NCBI GenBank assembly: GCA_900176545.1
Contig: FWXP01000001.1
Span: forward strand, 186,001-250,000
DNA: 64,000 bases
Direction: 5' to 3'
From: Oscillospiraceae bacterium
Lineage (GTDB): Bacteria; Bacillota; Clostridia; Saccharofermentanales; Saccharofermentanaceae
Shown piece after piece: positions 36,419 through 45,642 of this stretch. The notes under the pieces are model-generated. The model did not search any database, was not told the DNA's origin, and was given only the letters and a program-made list of their open reading frames with translations. Made by a program: the position numbers and the translations under genes. Numbering within the stretch: position 1 is the first letter of the stretch; each line of letters starts with the position of its first letter.

Positions 36419-37083
36419 GCAATATTTATCAGATAGCTATAGACGGACCTTCAGGGTCAGGTAAGAGCACACTTGCTAAGGGCGTATCCAAGAAGCTCGG
36501 TATCATGTATCTCGATACGGGTGCCATGTACAGGACTTGCGGCGTAGCAGCCATAAAGAAGGGAATAGATCCCAAGGATGCGGATAAGGTAAAGAAGCTT
36601 CTTTCTGAGATTAAGATCGAAGTCAAGTTCATTGACGGCGAGCAGCACATGATCTTAAACGGTGAGGATGTGACAGGTACCATCAGGACAGGCGAAGTAT
36701 CTATGGCAGCATCTTCAATAAGCGCTCATCCTTTCGTAAGGGAAGAGATGGTACGTATGCAGAGGGCTATCGCTGCAGATCAGAGCTTTGTCCTTGACGG
36801 CAGGGATATAGGAAGCAAGGTCCTTCCCGATGCAAAGTATAAGTTCTTCCTTACGGCTTCTTCCGAGAAGAGAGCCGAGAGAAGGCTTCTCGAGCTCGAG
36901 GCTAAGGGAGATAAGACACAGAACTACGAGGAAGTACTGAAGGACATCATCCAGCGAGATAAGCAGGACAGTGAGAGAGCAGCATCTCCTCTTATCAAGG
37001 TCGAGGATGCCGTTGAGATCAATACGGACAATATCGGTATAGAAGAGACACTGGAGACACTTCTGGGATATATAAAGGAATGA
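36415..37083 (+). CDS. cmk: Cytidylate kinase
   Basis: A 222-residue NMP kinase that converts CMP or dCMP to the diphosphate. The P-loop GPSGSGKST is at residues 11-19, followed by YLDTGAMYR, and DGRDIGSKVLPDA carries the CMP-binding residues. The ATG overlaps the upstream stop (ATGA) and its own stop overlaps the ispH start by four bases. The cmk-ispH-S1 order is well known in Clostridia. Confidence 0.95.
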   Translation: MSNIYQIAIDGPSGSGKSTLAKGVSKKLGIMYLDTGAMYRTCGVAAIKKGIDPKDADKVKKLLSEIKIEVKFIDGEQHMILNGEDVTGTIRTGEVSMAASSISAHPFVREEMVRMQRAIAADQSFVLDGRDIGSKVLPDAKYKFFLTASSEKRAERRLLELEAKGDKTQNYEEVLKDIIQRDKQDSERAASPLIKVEDAVEINTDNIGIEETLETLLGYIKE

Positions 37084-39095
37084 AAGTAATAACTGCAAAG
37101 TCATCAGGATTCTGCTTCGGAGTAAAGACTGCAGTAGATAAGGCATATCAGATGATAGCCGATCGCAAGGACGGCGAAAGGCTCATCATGCTCGGAGAGC
37201 TCACACATAACGACAGGGTAGTAGGTGAGCTAAAGAAGGGCGGCTTCGAGGTAATAGATGATGCCGTTGACGTTCCTGAAGGCAGTAAGGTCATAATCCG
37301 TGCTCACGGAGTTACTCCCGAGCAGAAGAGGATCCTCAAGGATAAGAACTGCATCGTTTACGACTGTACCTGTCCCTTCGTAGAGAAGATCCATAAGATC
37401 GTAAGGGATGCCGCTTCCGAGGGAAAGGATATCATTATATCGGGAACCAAGGGCCACCCGGAGGTCGTCGGCATATGCGGAGAGGCTCCCGATAGAGTAA
37501 AAGTAATAAGTTCTCCTGAGGAGCTGGAAACCCTGGATGTCAATAAAAACAGTACTTTGCTGATTTCCCAGACTACTTTTTCATCTGAAATCTTTGAGAA
37601 GATTTGTGCAATTGGCGAAAATAAAATTGCAAATAATCTGATATTTGATACAATATGTAGTACGACAGGAATCAGACAATCTGAAGCTTCTCGGATATCT
37701 GCGCAAGCGGACGCCATGCTGGTAATAGGCTCGTCTCACAGCTCAAATACCAAGAAACTTTATGAGATCTGTGAGAGTCGTTGTGATAGAACGTATCTGA
37801 TCGGCGGAGCCGATGATCTGAAGGAACTTATCTTACAAGGTAAGATAAAGGACGAGGATGTAGTCGGAGTCACGGCAGGTGCTTCTACACCGGAAGCTAT
37901 TATTTTGGAGGTTGTTCGCACAATGGACGAGAACAAGAATGAAGTTATGACTGACCTGGATCAGACTGACATCAATTTCGGTGATTATATCGAAAGCATT
38001 CCTCAGTTAAGGAGAAATGCAATCGTGAAGGGAGTTATAACTTCGGCAGATGCTGACTACGTTTATGTAGACGTGCGTGACAAATCCGAAGGTAAGATCC
38101 CTCTTCGCGAATTCGCTAATGATCCCGAGTTCGATGTTGAGAAGGCAGTCGCAGACAAGACAGAGGTTACAGTAGTAGTTAAGAGCATCAGGAATACTGA
38201 TCAGGGCAAGGAGATCCTCCTTTCAAAGTCCCAGCTCGACTTCGAGAAGAACAAGAAGGTTATTCAGGAAGCATTCGAGAATAAGACACCCGTTACAGCT
38301 ACTATCACTAATGTAGTTAAGGACGGTGTTATCGCTAACTACGGCGGCATCGATATCTATATCCACAGAACACAGCTCAAGATCGGTGAGGTTACAGACC
38401 TTGAGTCCTATAAGGGACAGCAGATCGAGATCCTTATCACTAAGGTTGATACAGAGAAGCACAGACTCAGGGTATCCGGTTCTCACAGAGCTATCCTTAC
38501 ATCCGAGCGTAAGGCTAAGGCTGAAGAGCTTTGGGCTTCCATTGAAGAGGGTAAGCACTATAAGGGTATCGTAAGATCCCTTCCTGATTTCGGTGCATTC
38601 GTTGATATTGGCGGTGTAGACGGACTTGTTCACATCACTGAGCTTTCCTGGAAGAGGATCAAGAAGCCTTCTGACGTACTTAGCGTTGGTGATGAGATCG
38701 ACGTTTACGTTAAGAGCTTTGATCCCGAGACAAAGAAGATCTCCCTCGGTTACAAGAAGGCAGAGGATGATCCTTATTACAACATCGAGGAGAGGATCCC
38801 CGTTGGTTCCGTAGTTAAGGGTACAGTCGTAAGACTTACAAACTTCGGTGCATTCGTTCAGCTGGAGCCCGATCTTGATGCTCTTTGTCACGTATCCCAG
38901 ATCTCTTCCGTAAGACTTCAGCAGCCTTCTGATGTTCTTAAGGTTGGTCAGGAAGTTATCGCTAAGGTTATCGACATCAAGCCTGAGGAGAGAAGAATCT
39001 CCATTTCCATCAAGGAAGTTGAGCCTATCGATCCCGAGCCTTCCGATGAGGATATGTTCGAGATCTCCGAGGATGCTGAGGCTCCCGAAGCTTAA
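37080..39095 (+). CDS. ispH: Bifunctional IspH (HMBPP reductase) / ribosomal protein S1 fusion
   Basis: A 671-residue fusion. Residues 1-285 are IspH, the last enzyme of the MEP isoprenoid pathway; the iron-sulfur cysteines are C12 (FCFGV), C98 (TCPFVEKIH) and C193 (ICSTTG). Residues about 315-645 hold four S1 RNA-binding domains, the third and fourth most typical (FGAFVDIGGVDGLVHITELSW and FGAFVQLEPDLDALCHVS). The tail is acidic. Such fusions are known in Clostridia and replace a separate rpsA. Bases 37531-37720 use AAA, GAA and CAA codons more than the surroundings. It is the last gene of the ileS operon, closed by a strong terminator. Confidence 0.94.
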   Translation: MKVITAKSSGFCFGVKTAVDKAYQMIADRKDGERLIMLGELTHNDRVVGELKKGGFEVIDDAVDVPEGSKVIIRAHGVTPEQKRILKDKNCIVYDCTCPFVEKIHKIVRDAASEGKDIIISGTKGHPEVVGICGEAPDRVKVISSPEELETLDVNKNSTLLISQTTFSSEIFEKICAIGENKIANNLIFDTICSTTGIRQSEASRISAQADAMLVIGSSHSSNTKKLYEICESRCDRTYLIGGADDLKELILQGKIKDEDVVGVTAGASTPEAIILEVVRTMDENKNEVMTDLDQTDINFGDYIESIPQLRRNAIVKGVITSADADYVYVDVRDKSEGKIPLREFANDPEFDVEKAVADKTEVTVVVKSIRNTDQGKEILLSKSQLDFEKNKKVIQEAFENKTPVTATITNVVKDGVIANYGGIDIYIHRTQLKIGEVTDLESYKGQQIEILITKVDTEKHRLRVSGSHRAILTSERKAKAEELWASIEEGKHYKGIVRSLPDFGAFVDIGGVDGLVHITELSWKRIKKPSDVLSVGDEIDVYVKSFDPETKKISLGYKKAEDDPYYNIEERIPVGSVVKGTVVRLTNFGAFVQLEPDLDALCHVSQISSVRLQQPSDVLKVGQEVIAKVIDIKPEERRISISIKEVEPIDPEPSDEDMFEISEDAEAPEA

Positions 39096-39121
39096 TCTAT
39101 ACAGCTCATAACTTAGATCTT

Positions 39122-39160
39122 AATACCGCTTCACCTATATTGTGAGGCGGTATTTTTTTT
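39122..39160 (+). terminator. Intrinsic terminator of the ileS-ispH operon
   Basis: AATACCGCTTCAC at 39122-39134 pairs with GTGAGGCGGTATT at 39142-39154 (one G-U pair), followed by a run of T to 39160. Confidence 0.93.
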
Positions 39161-39256
39161 CACCGGAAACTGATAGCTAAATTCTATTTGATTGCCAACA
39201 GGTTACAAATGTGGGGTAATACTGTGTGAAGGCTTATTTTGCGGGCTTTTTGAGGT

Positions 39257-39262
39257 TATAAT
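39257..39262 (+). promoter_or_regulatory. Candidate -10 of the NlpC/P60 gene
   Basis: TATAAT at 39257-39262, 31 bp before the start codon. The hexamer 17 bp upstream (TTATTT, 39234-39239) is a weak -35. Confidence 0.45.
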
Positions 39263-39292
39263 ATACGTAGGTTATGGAAGGAGGTATGTACA

Positions 39293-40570
39293 TTGATCAG
39301 GAAGAGTGCTTTTTTGAAGATCGCTGCATCGTCTGTTAGTGCTGTTTTCACCGTATCTGCATTTAAATATGCCGATGTAGGTGCATCTTACGATATTTCG
39401 CTTCAAAGTCCCGTAAGCTCACTGGAGATAGTTGAGCCTTATGTTCCTGTTTCTGTGCCTCCTGTATCTGCTCCTGACTCTGAGAGCGTCAAGCTCATTA
39501 AGAGAGACACTGTAACCCTTGAGTCAAATACTCTTGTAGTAACAGCTGACGATGTTGATACAACAGCTGAACTTCTGGATGAGTCAACATTTACTTATGA
39601 TGGTTCTGAGGTTTGGATCAATGTCAATCTCGCTAATGTACGTGAAGAGCCTGATGTTGAATCTGAGGCGATCGCACAGCTTGAATTCGGTACGTCTGTC
39701 GTAAGGATCTCATATGGTTCTTTGTGGTCTAAGATAAGGCTCGAGGATGATACTGAGGGATATATCATGACATCTCTTCTTAGCGAAGAGGAAGTTGTCG
39801 TTGTTACTCCCGAACCTACGCCTACTCCTACACCTGAGCCCACACCGGTTCCTACCGCTGCTCCTACGCCCGTTCCGCAGCAGGCACCCGCAGAGACGAC
39901 TGCTGTACTGACAGAGGCTGCAACTGAAGCTACTACTGCTGCTCCGGCACCTTCTTATACTGAGTCTGAGTATTATGCTACTGTATATGCTTCCTGCGAT
40001 ATCAATGTAAGAACAGGTCCCGGCACATCATATTCTTTTGTAACGCTTCTTTACAGAGGAAGCAGTATCGATGTAGTTGCCATGACTGATAACGGATGGT
40101 ACAGGTTATCTTCAGGCAATTATGTAAAGGCAGAGCTTTGCAGTAATGAACCGCTTCCCGAGCCTACCCCGGCCCCTGAGCCAGCGCCCGCTGATACGGG
40201 AAGCTCATCCGGTGATTATTCTGACTTTGCATCTTACTGTATGCAGTTCCAGGGTGTCGGTTATGTCTATGGCGGTGCTTCTCCTTCGGGATTCGACTGC
40301 TCCGGCTTCGTATCTTATGTATTTGCTAACTACTATGGTGTATCACTGCCTCACGATGCTGCAGGTATAGCTGAATGCGGTACTCCGGTATCAATGGACA
40401 GCCTTCAGTGCGGCGATGTCATTTGTCATGATTATAACGGTGACGGTTATATAGAGCATGTAAGTATATATATTGGCAACGGAACATATATCCATGCGTC
40501 CGATTCACGACGAGGTGTTGTAACGACATCATATTGCGGAGGAGTCGCGACTGTAAGAAGGTTCGTCTGA
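39293..40570 (+). CDS. Secreted NlpC/P60 peptidoglycan endopeptidase with two SH3 domains
   Basis: A 425-residue exported cell-wall hydrolase. Order: signal peptide (1-31), first SH3_3 domain (about 103-162), a Thr/Pro linker, second SH3 domain (about 222-285, INVRTGPGTSYSFV), a short Pro/Ala linker and the catalytic NlpC/P60 domain (about 310-425). The catalytic Cys336 is in FDCSGFV and His389 in IEHVSIYIG. It probably cuts the stem peptide of peptidoglycan. The start is TTG at 39293, placed 8 bp behind AAGGAGG at 39278-39284; the ATG at 39286 is out of frame and too close. It is transcribed alone, with its own terminator. Confidence 0.92.
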   Translation: MIRKSAFLKIAASSVSAVFTVSAFKYADVGASYDISLQSPVSSLEIVEPYVPVSVPPVSAPDSESVKLIKRDTVTLESNTLVVTADDVDTTAELLDESTFTYDGSEVWINVNLANVREEPDVESEAIAQLEFGTSVVRISYGSLWSKIRLEDDTEGYIMTSLLSEEEVVVVTPEPTPTPTPEPTPVPTAAPTPVPQQAPAETTAVLTEAATEATTAAPAPSYTESEYYATVYASCDINVRTGPGTSYSFVTLLYRGSSIDVVAMTDNGWYRLSSGNYVKAELCSNEPLPEPTPAPEPAPADTGSSSGDYSDFASYCMQFQGVGYVYGGASPSGFDCSGFVSYVFANYYGVSLPHDAAGIAECGTPVSMDSLQCGDVICHDYNGDGYIEHVSIYIGNGTYIHASDSRRGVVTTSYCGGVATVRRFV

Positions 40571-40594
40571 CACTATATTGAGTTTGATCTAAAG

Positions 40595-40624
40595 AGGCTT
40601 CGGTGATGATCACCGGAGCCTTTT
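40595..40624 (+). terminator. Intrinsic terminator of the NlpC/P60 gene
   Basis: GGCTTCGGTG (40597-40606) pairs with CACCGGAGCC (40611-40620), with one G-U pair and a short loop, then TTTT. The T run runs into the -35 of the next promoter. Confidence 0.85.
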
Positions 40625-40650
40625 GACGCCTGTGGATTTATTGGTATAAT
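40623..40650 (+). promoter_or_regulatory. Promoter of the lipoprotein 3-4 operon
   Basis: TTGACG at 40623-40628 and TATAAT at 40645-40650, spacer 16 bp, with an extended TGG before the -10 (40642-40644). The -35 shares bases with the T run of the preceding terminator. Confidence 0.75.
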
Positions 40651-40693
40651 CAAAAAGATTTTACTGTAAGCTCTGTATAAAGGAGTAGAGGTT

Positions 40694-42100
40694 ATGAAAG
40701 TGTGTGTAAAGAGAATCATCTCATCTTTGATGGTCATATCTATGGTATCAGGGATCAGTGCCTGTAAGAAGGATAACGGCAGAGCTATACTCAACGCTGC
40801 CGAGACTTTGGGTATCGCTGTTACAAAGCGTGACACCAGGGGAATAGAAAGTCTTTCCGCCGGTTCGGTAGATGACCTTGTCGCGCTTATCTCGTTTTCA
40901 TCGAGTTCATCTGATGATGATCTTAAGATAAAGCAGAAGATAGCATCGACCCTTACATATCAGGTCGATGCGGACAGTCTTGATATCAATGACGGCACCG
41001 TAGATATCGAATTCTCCTATGTCGATTATGAGGTCGTGCTCTCAGGTGATACGATATTCCAGTCCATGGAAGAACTTGAAGAAGCAATGGATCTTTGTGA
41101 GGATAGGATAGATTCAGATATTACATTCGAATTTGAAGTTGAAGATGATAAGGTGTTCTTTACTAACCTTGATGAGATAAGTGAGCTCTTTCCTTATTCT
41201 ACAGAGGAATTCGACATAACAGTTGATTATCCGAGTATGGTAGGCGGAATTACCTTCTTCGGTGAAGGATACGATGAGGGTGCTAATGAGTATACTGATG
41301 TATATTCCATTTCCTGCAGTATGGAGGTATTGCCTGAATATCAGTATATCCCATGGCAGTATTCATATACGATAGACAGGGATGGTACTAATGTTACTAC
41401 ATCTGCGATCGTTAGCTGGAACGATCAGGGTACACTTGATGTGAACCTCAATTCAGTGACCAGATTAGCCGAAGGTACTTATACCGTGACTTTCTATTCT
41501 GTTGATTCGCAGGTATTGGGAAGCGCAGAAGTATATGTACGAGATACCGTTGAGGTAAGCTATAACCCGGCTCAGCCTATAATCCCTGATTCTGAAAATC
41601 CGACGATCGATACAAGGGTTGATTTTATATGCCCTGCTGACAGCAGTATCCAGCTTCCTGATACCGATATCATGGTAAGTCTTCCCGATGGAGTTGTATG
41701 TCAGGATCAAGATGCATTCATGAACAGCGGCTGTCCTTTTACGGAGTATGCTGACAGTACGTTATTCTTTGCTACTGACGGTTCAGTATCCGTGGTGGCA
41801 TTCAAGGTGCCTTTCGCTGATTACTACACATTGGAAGCCGAGACATATCAGAGGGATATTGCTGATAGTATCGATGATACACGTGGTGACACTGAATTTA
41901 CTTCGATAAGTGTTTGGAATATGGAGATCGACGGCCGTCCTTGCGACGCTATTGATGTAGTAGGTCTAACTGAAGATCAGGAGATACGTTATGATCTGTT
42001 CCTTGTAGGAGACGGAGATACCAGCTATATCGTTGTCTTCTACTACGTAGACGAGTTCTCCAGAGTAGAAGAGCTCATCTCTCAATTCTCTTTGGTCTGA
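40694..42100 (+). CDS. Lipoprotein of a four-member local family (3)
   Basis: A 468-residue predicted lipoprotein with lipobox GISAC (Cys24). After it comes the NTF2-like region of the family, with the conserved stretch TYQVDADSLDINDGTVDIEF (about residues 92-111) and a YVDYE motif, then an Ig-like domain (about 180-290). Unlike its three relatives it carries an extra C-terminal domain (about 310-468) resembling a PsbP/DUF1795-like surface fold (LPDTDIMVSLPDG...YIVVFYYVDEFSRVEELI). AGGAG at 40681-40685 is the ribosome site. It is co-transcribed with lipoprotein 4. Function is unknown. Confidence 0.75.
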   Translation: MKVCVKRIISSLMVISMVSGISACKKDNGRAILNAAETLGIAVTKRDTRGIESLSAGSVDDLVALISFSSSSSDDDLKIKQKIASTLTYQVDADSLDINDGTVDIEFSYVDYEVVLSGDTIFQSMEELEEAMDLCEDRIDSDITFEFEVEDDKVFFTNLDEISELFPYSTEEFDITVDYPSMVGGITFFGEGYDEGANEYTDVYSISCSMEVLPEYQYIPWQYSYTIDRDGTNVTTSAIVSWNDQGTLDVNLNSVTRLAEGTYTVTFYSVDSQVLGSAEVYVRDTVEVSYNPAQPIIPDSENPTIDTRVDFICPADSSIQLPDTDIMVSLPDGVVCQDQDAFMNSGCPFTEYADSTLFFATDGSVSVVAFKVPFADYYTLEAETYQRDIADSIDDTRGDTEFTSISVWNMEIDGRPCDAIDVVGLTEDQEIRYDLFLVGDGDTSYIVVFYYVDEFSRVEELISQFSLV

Positions 42101-42101
42101 T

Positions 42102-43352
42102 ATGAAGAAGATAATAGCGACGATCGTATTGGCAGCAACTTTAACGGTTCTTGGCGGATGTTCTAAGATGTCTGACGAGGAGAAGGCTGATGCTCTTCTT
42201 GATACTACATATAAGTATTGTGATCTTATCAAGGCTATTGATGTCGAAGAGTTCTATGCTTATAATGTCGAATCCTTCGAGGATGTTGAGGATTATTGGA
42301 TCAACAGGCTCAGCATGGAAGAGAATTATCTCTATACCGAGGATGAAGCCAGGGTATACAGATTAGTTGCGGATTCCTTCTCATATACCGTAGATGAGGA
42401 TTCACTGACAGTCGATAAGAATACCGGACATGTCTCCGTTACTTTTGAGATGATCGATTATGATGATCTGCGATTGTATTATCCTTTTCCTGAGGAACTT
42501 CATTTTACAGCCGAATGTGCGATGACACGAACAGTAACTCTTGATATCGAATTCGTTCTGGAGAAGGAATACTGGTATTGCTCCAATTATGAGCGTGTCT
42601 ATCAAACACTTTTTGACTTTACACTGAAGGACTTTATATATGCTGACCATATCGAGGATATATGTAACGAGGAGATATATTGGTATGGTACAAGTCAGAG
42701 CGGTGATCATGTGAATTCTTATGTGAATGCGCAGACTCTTAATCCGGGACTTATCTTTGATACGACTGTACCAAGTGACTTCAATACAGTGTCCCTGGAA
42801 GTCTTCTATGAGGGTGAATCGATCCTTTATCTGGCCCATACATACACAACCGAACTTCGAATAGCCGCATATCCCGATCTTACCGATGACACCGGACTTT
42901 ACTTCAGAGAGGGAGAATATACAGCATATTGTTATAACGGCTACGGTGATGTTATAGCCACATCCTCCGTACATGTATATGTTGACGTAGAGCCCGCTGT
43001 CATAGGCTCAGAGCTATTGTGGAGCAATTGCGGAGGCTCCAATTCAAGTCCCGGATATACCAACGTATCCCATATCCATTGTTCGCTTCAGTACGAAGGT
43101 CCTCTCAATGTATCCGATATTCACTATGTCGTCGAGTATGACGGAGAAGTGATATCGGTAAGCTATGGAAGGGATTCTGTTGACATTGTCGCTACAGGCG
43201 ATACGGATCTTATATATCCCGTAGCAGAGGATCCGCAGTATCTTGCTCCCGGCAGATATACCATAACCTTTTACGACAGTGATGATGAGATACTGGTCCA
43301 AGATTCCTGCGGAGTTGCTTACGTTCCCGATTACGACCATACGGGCTTTTAA
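42102..43352 (+). CDS. Lipoprotein of a four-member local family (4)
   Basis: A 416-residue predicted lipoprotein with lipobox VLGGC (Cys20). The NTF2-like region shows YTVDEDSLTVDKNTGHVSVT (about 90-109) followed by MIDYDDL, in the same place as in lipoprotein 3. Two Ig-like beta domains follow (about 200-290 and 300-405), each ending in a YxaYCYNGYG- or RYTITFYDSDD-type strand. The start lies one base after the upstream stop and has no ribosome site, so translation is likely coupled. It ends 2 bp from the convergent dipeptidase gene. Function is unknown. Confidence 0.75.
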   Translation: MKKIIATIVLAATLTVLGGCSKMSDEEKADALLDTTYKYCDLIKAIDVEEFYAYNVESFEDVEDYWINRLSMEENYLYTEDEARVYRLVADSFSYTVDEDSLTVDKNTGHVSVTFEMIDYDDLRLYYPFPEELHFTAECAMTRTVTLDIEFVLEKEYWYCSNYERVYQTLFDFTLKDFIYADHIEDICNEEIYWYGTSQSGDHVNSYVNAQTLNPGLIFDTTVPSDFNTVSLEVFYEGESILYLAHTYTTELRIAAYPDLTDDTGLYFREGEYTAYCYNGYGDVIATSSVHVYVDVEPAVIGSELLWSNCGGSNSSPGYTNVSHIHCSLQYEGPLNVSDIHYVVEYDGEVISVSYGRDSVDIVATGDTDLIYPVAEDPQYLAPGRYTITFYDSDDEILVQDSCGVAYVPDYDHTGF

Positions 43353-43354
43353 AA

Positions 43355-44635
43355 TCAAATACCGCTTAAAGTCTTCAATGTCTCCTTGATGATCCTTGTG
43401 CAGGCTTCAAAGTCAGATATGAGGATATGCTCATTTGCCTGGTGGCACTGATCTTCGTGCCAGGGGGCCTGTATACCGAATGCTATAGTATTTCTCATGT
43501 GCCTTGCATATGTACCGCCGCCTATGGCAAGAGGCTCGGAATATAATGCTCTGTATTCATCCTTGTATCCGCTGAATTCGGACATATGATCTTCCCAGAC
43601 CTTAGTCAGAAGCTTGATCTCATCACTTTCCTTATCCTTATATATAGGATCCATATGACTTTCGATCTCGACATCAAGGCCGTAACGGGAAGCCTGCGTC
43701 TTGATGTTGTCCATAATGGTATCAAGGGAAGAGGTAACGGGATATCTTATGTCGATTATGAGATACTGTTCATCCTTATCTATCTTAAGGATACCGTTAT
43801 TGGTTGTCATCTTTCCGGAATCATCCTCTATATCACATACAGCTTCAGGGTCAAAGTCTCTTATAAATGAAAGCAGAGGTACTTTATCCGGATCAAATCC
43901 CTTGGAAGTGAGTTCGCCGGGAAGTATATCGATAGCATTGATACCCAGGTCCGGCTTGGAAGCGTGAGCCATCTTACCTTTGCATTCGTATGAGATGCCG
44001 CTATATGAAGCTGTACAGGTAGGAGCGACCATATTGGCAGCATTACCGCCGACGGCACAAAACCCCTGAAGTACAGCCCTTTTATCTGATATCTTCACAT
44101 GAAGGATACCTTTCTCTGCATAAATGACGGGATATTCTGCATCAGGAGTGATGGCAAAGTCAGGTATCTCACAGTTAGCATCATAGTGCTCGACGCATGA
44201 GCATGTGCGCTCTTCGTCAGTTCCAAGTATAAGACGGATGCGGCAGGGGAGATCCTTCTCTTCTTCGAGCAGCTGCTTCATGGCAAAGAAGCTCATAGCG
44301 GCAGGACCTTTATCGTCGATTATTCCTCTGCCGTACATCGCATCATCCTTGAAGGTAAGCTCGAAAGGATCGCTGTCCCAGCCTTCTCCTGCGGGAACGA
44401 CATCAAGATGGCATACGATACCGATTAGTCTTTCTCCCGATCCTATCTCGCACCAGCCGACCCTGTTATCAGATACGCCGGTCCTGAATCCGGCCTTTTC
44501 TGCTTCATTCAGAAAGAAGGTAAGAGCTTGTCTTGGAACTTTGCCGTAAGGGGCTCCTTCTTCTGGTGTTCCGCCTACGCTGGGTATAGCTATAAGATCA
44601 GTTAAAAATCGCTTTTGATATGATGAAAGTGACAT
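43355..44635 (-). CDS. M20-family dipeptidase (PepV-like)
   Basis: A 426-residue metallopeptidase. The metal sites are visible as HLDVVPAGEGWDSDPF, GRGIIDDKGP, GTDEERTCSCVEHYD (catalytic Glu pair) and the late GGGTYARHMRNTIAFG. PepV-type enzymes release amino acids from dipeptides in the cytoplasm. The ATG at 44635 is chosen because GGAGG lies just upstream on the minus strand; an ATG four codons earlier would put that site inside the gene. It is convergent with the lipoprotein operon and divergent from rpsB. Confidence 0.9.
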   Translation of the reverse strand: MSLSSYQKRFLTDLIAIPSVGGTPEEGAPYGKVPRQALTFFLNEAEKAGFRTGVSDNRVGWCEIGSGERLIGIVCHLDVVPAGEGWDSDPFELTFKDDAMYGRGIIDDKGPAAMSFFAMKQLLEEEKDLPCRIRLILGTDEERTCSCVEHYDANCEIPDFAITPDAEYPVIYAEKGILHVKISDKRAVLQGFCAVGGNAANMVAPTCTASYSGISYECKGKMAHASKPDLGINAIDILPGELTSKGFDPDKVPLLSFIRDFDPEAVCDIEDDSGKMTTNNGILKIDKDEQYLIIDIRYPVTSSLDTIMDNIKTQASRYGLDVEIESHMDPIYKDKESDEIKLLTKVWEDHMSEFSGYKDEYRALYSEPLAIGGGTYARHMRNTIAFGIQAPWHEDQCHQANEHILISDFEACTRIIKETLKTLSGI

Positions 44636-44693
44636 ACATGCCTCCATATAAATAACTTTTTATATAAATATACCGCAAATACGGAAAAAACGC

Positions 44694-44722
44694 TTGCTTG
44701 CAAAAACTTCATTTGATAATAT
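44694..44722 (+). promoter_or_regulatory. Predicted promoter of rpsB-tsf
   Basis: TTGCTT at 44694-44699 and TAATAT at 44717-44722, spacer 17 bp. The leader of about 85 nt contains a small hairpin (TTTTTG / CAAAAA at 44752-44768). No known S2 leader motif was recognised. Confidence 0.5.
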
Positions 44723-44813
44723 ATTCGGGCATAAAAAACATGCGATGCATCTTTTTGTGTGTCAAAAAATGACATGAGCGTCGCAGAAGTAAATAACAAG
44801 GAGGAAATTTTTT

Positions 44814-45599
44814 ATGCCCGTAATTCTTATGAAGCAGCTCTTGGAAGCAGGTGTACACTTCGGTCACCAGACACGCAGATGGAACCCTAAGATGAAGGAG
44901 TACATCTTCACAGAGCGTAACACAATCCACATCATCGACCTTCAGAAGACAGTTAAGAAGGTAGACGAAGCATACGATGCCATGAAGGCACTTGCTGAGC
45001 AGGGCGACATTCTTTTCGTTGGTACAAAGAAGCAGGCTCAGGATTCCATCAAGGAAGAGGCAGAGCGTTGCGGACAGTTCTATGTTAACAACCGTTGGCT
45101 CGGCGGTACTCTTACAAACTTCAAGACAATCAAGACAAGAGTTGCAAGACTTCTTGAGCTCCGTGAGATGGAGACAGACGGTACTTTCTCCGTTCTTCCC
45201 AAGAAGGAAGTTGCTAAGCTCAAGCTCGAGATGGAGAAGCTCGACAAGAACCTCGGCGGTCTTGTTGGTATGAACAAGCTTCCTGCAGCTCTCTTTGTTG
45301 TTGATACAAAGAAGGAGCACCTTGCAGTTGCAGAGGCAAGAAGACTCAATATCCCGATCGTTGCTATCGTTGATACAAACTGCGATCCCGATGAGGTTGA
45401 TTATGTAATCCCCGGTAACGATGATGCTATCCGTGCAGTTAAGCTCATCGCAGGCAAGATGGCTGATGCTGTTATCGAAGCTCACCAGGGTGAGTCCTTC
45501 GAAGCAGGCGTAGCTGAGGAGCAGGTTGCTGAGGCAGCTGAGCCCGAGTCCATTGAGGAAGTAGTTGCTGCAGAGGAAGAGACATCCGCTGAGGCATAA
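44814..45599 (+). CDS. rpsB: 30S ribosomal protein S2
   Basis: A 261-residue ribosomal protein of the small subunit. [24 protein letters not shown] near the N-terminus and [13 protein letters not shown] (about 97-109) are family signatures. An acidic Glu/Ala tail of about 35 residues extends beyond the core. The strong ribosome site AAGGAGG and extreme codon bias fit high expression. It is followed by tsf after 43 bp, the usual order. Confidence 0.98.
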   Translation: MPVILMKQLLEAGVHFGHQTRRWNPKMKEYIFTERNTIHIIDLQKTVKKVDEAYDAMKALAEQGDILFVGTKKQAQDSIKEEAERCGQFYVNNRWLGGTLTNFKTIKTRVARLLELREMETDGTFSVLPKKEVAKLKLEMEKLDKNLGGLVGMNKLPAALFVVDTKKEHLAVAEARRLNIPIVAIVDTNCDPDEVDYVIPGNDDAIRAVKLIAGKMADAVIEAHQGESFEAGVAEEQVAEAAEPESIEEVVAAEEETSAEA

Positions 45600-45642
45600 T
45601 TCGCATTAACGACTTAAATACTTTTTCAGGAGGATTTATATA

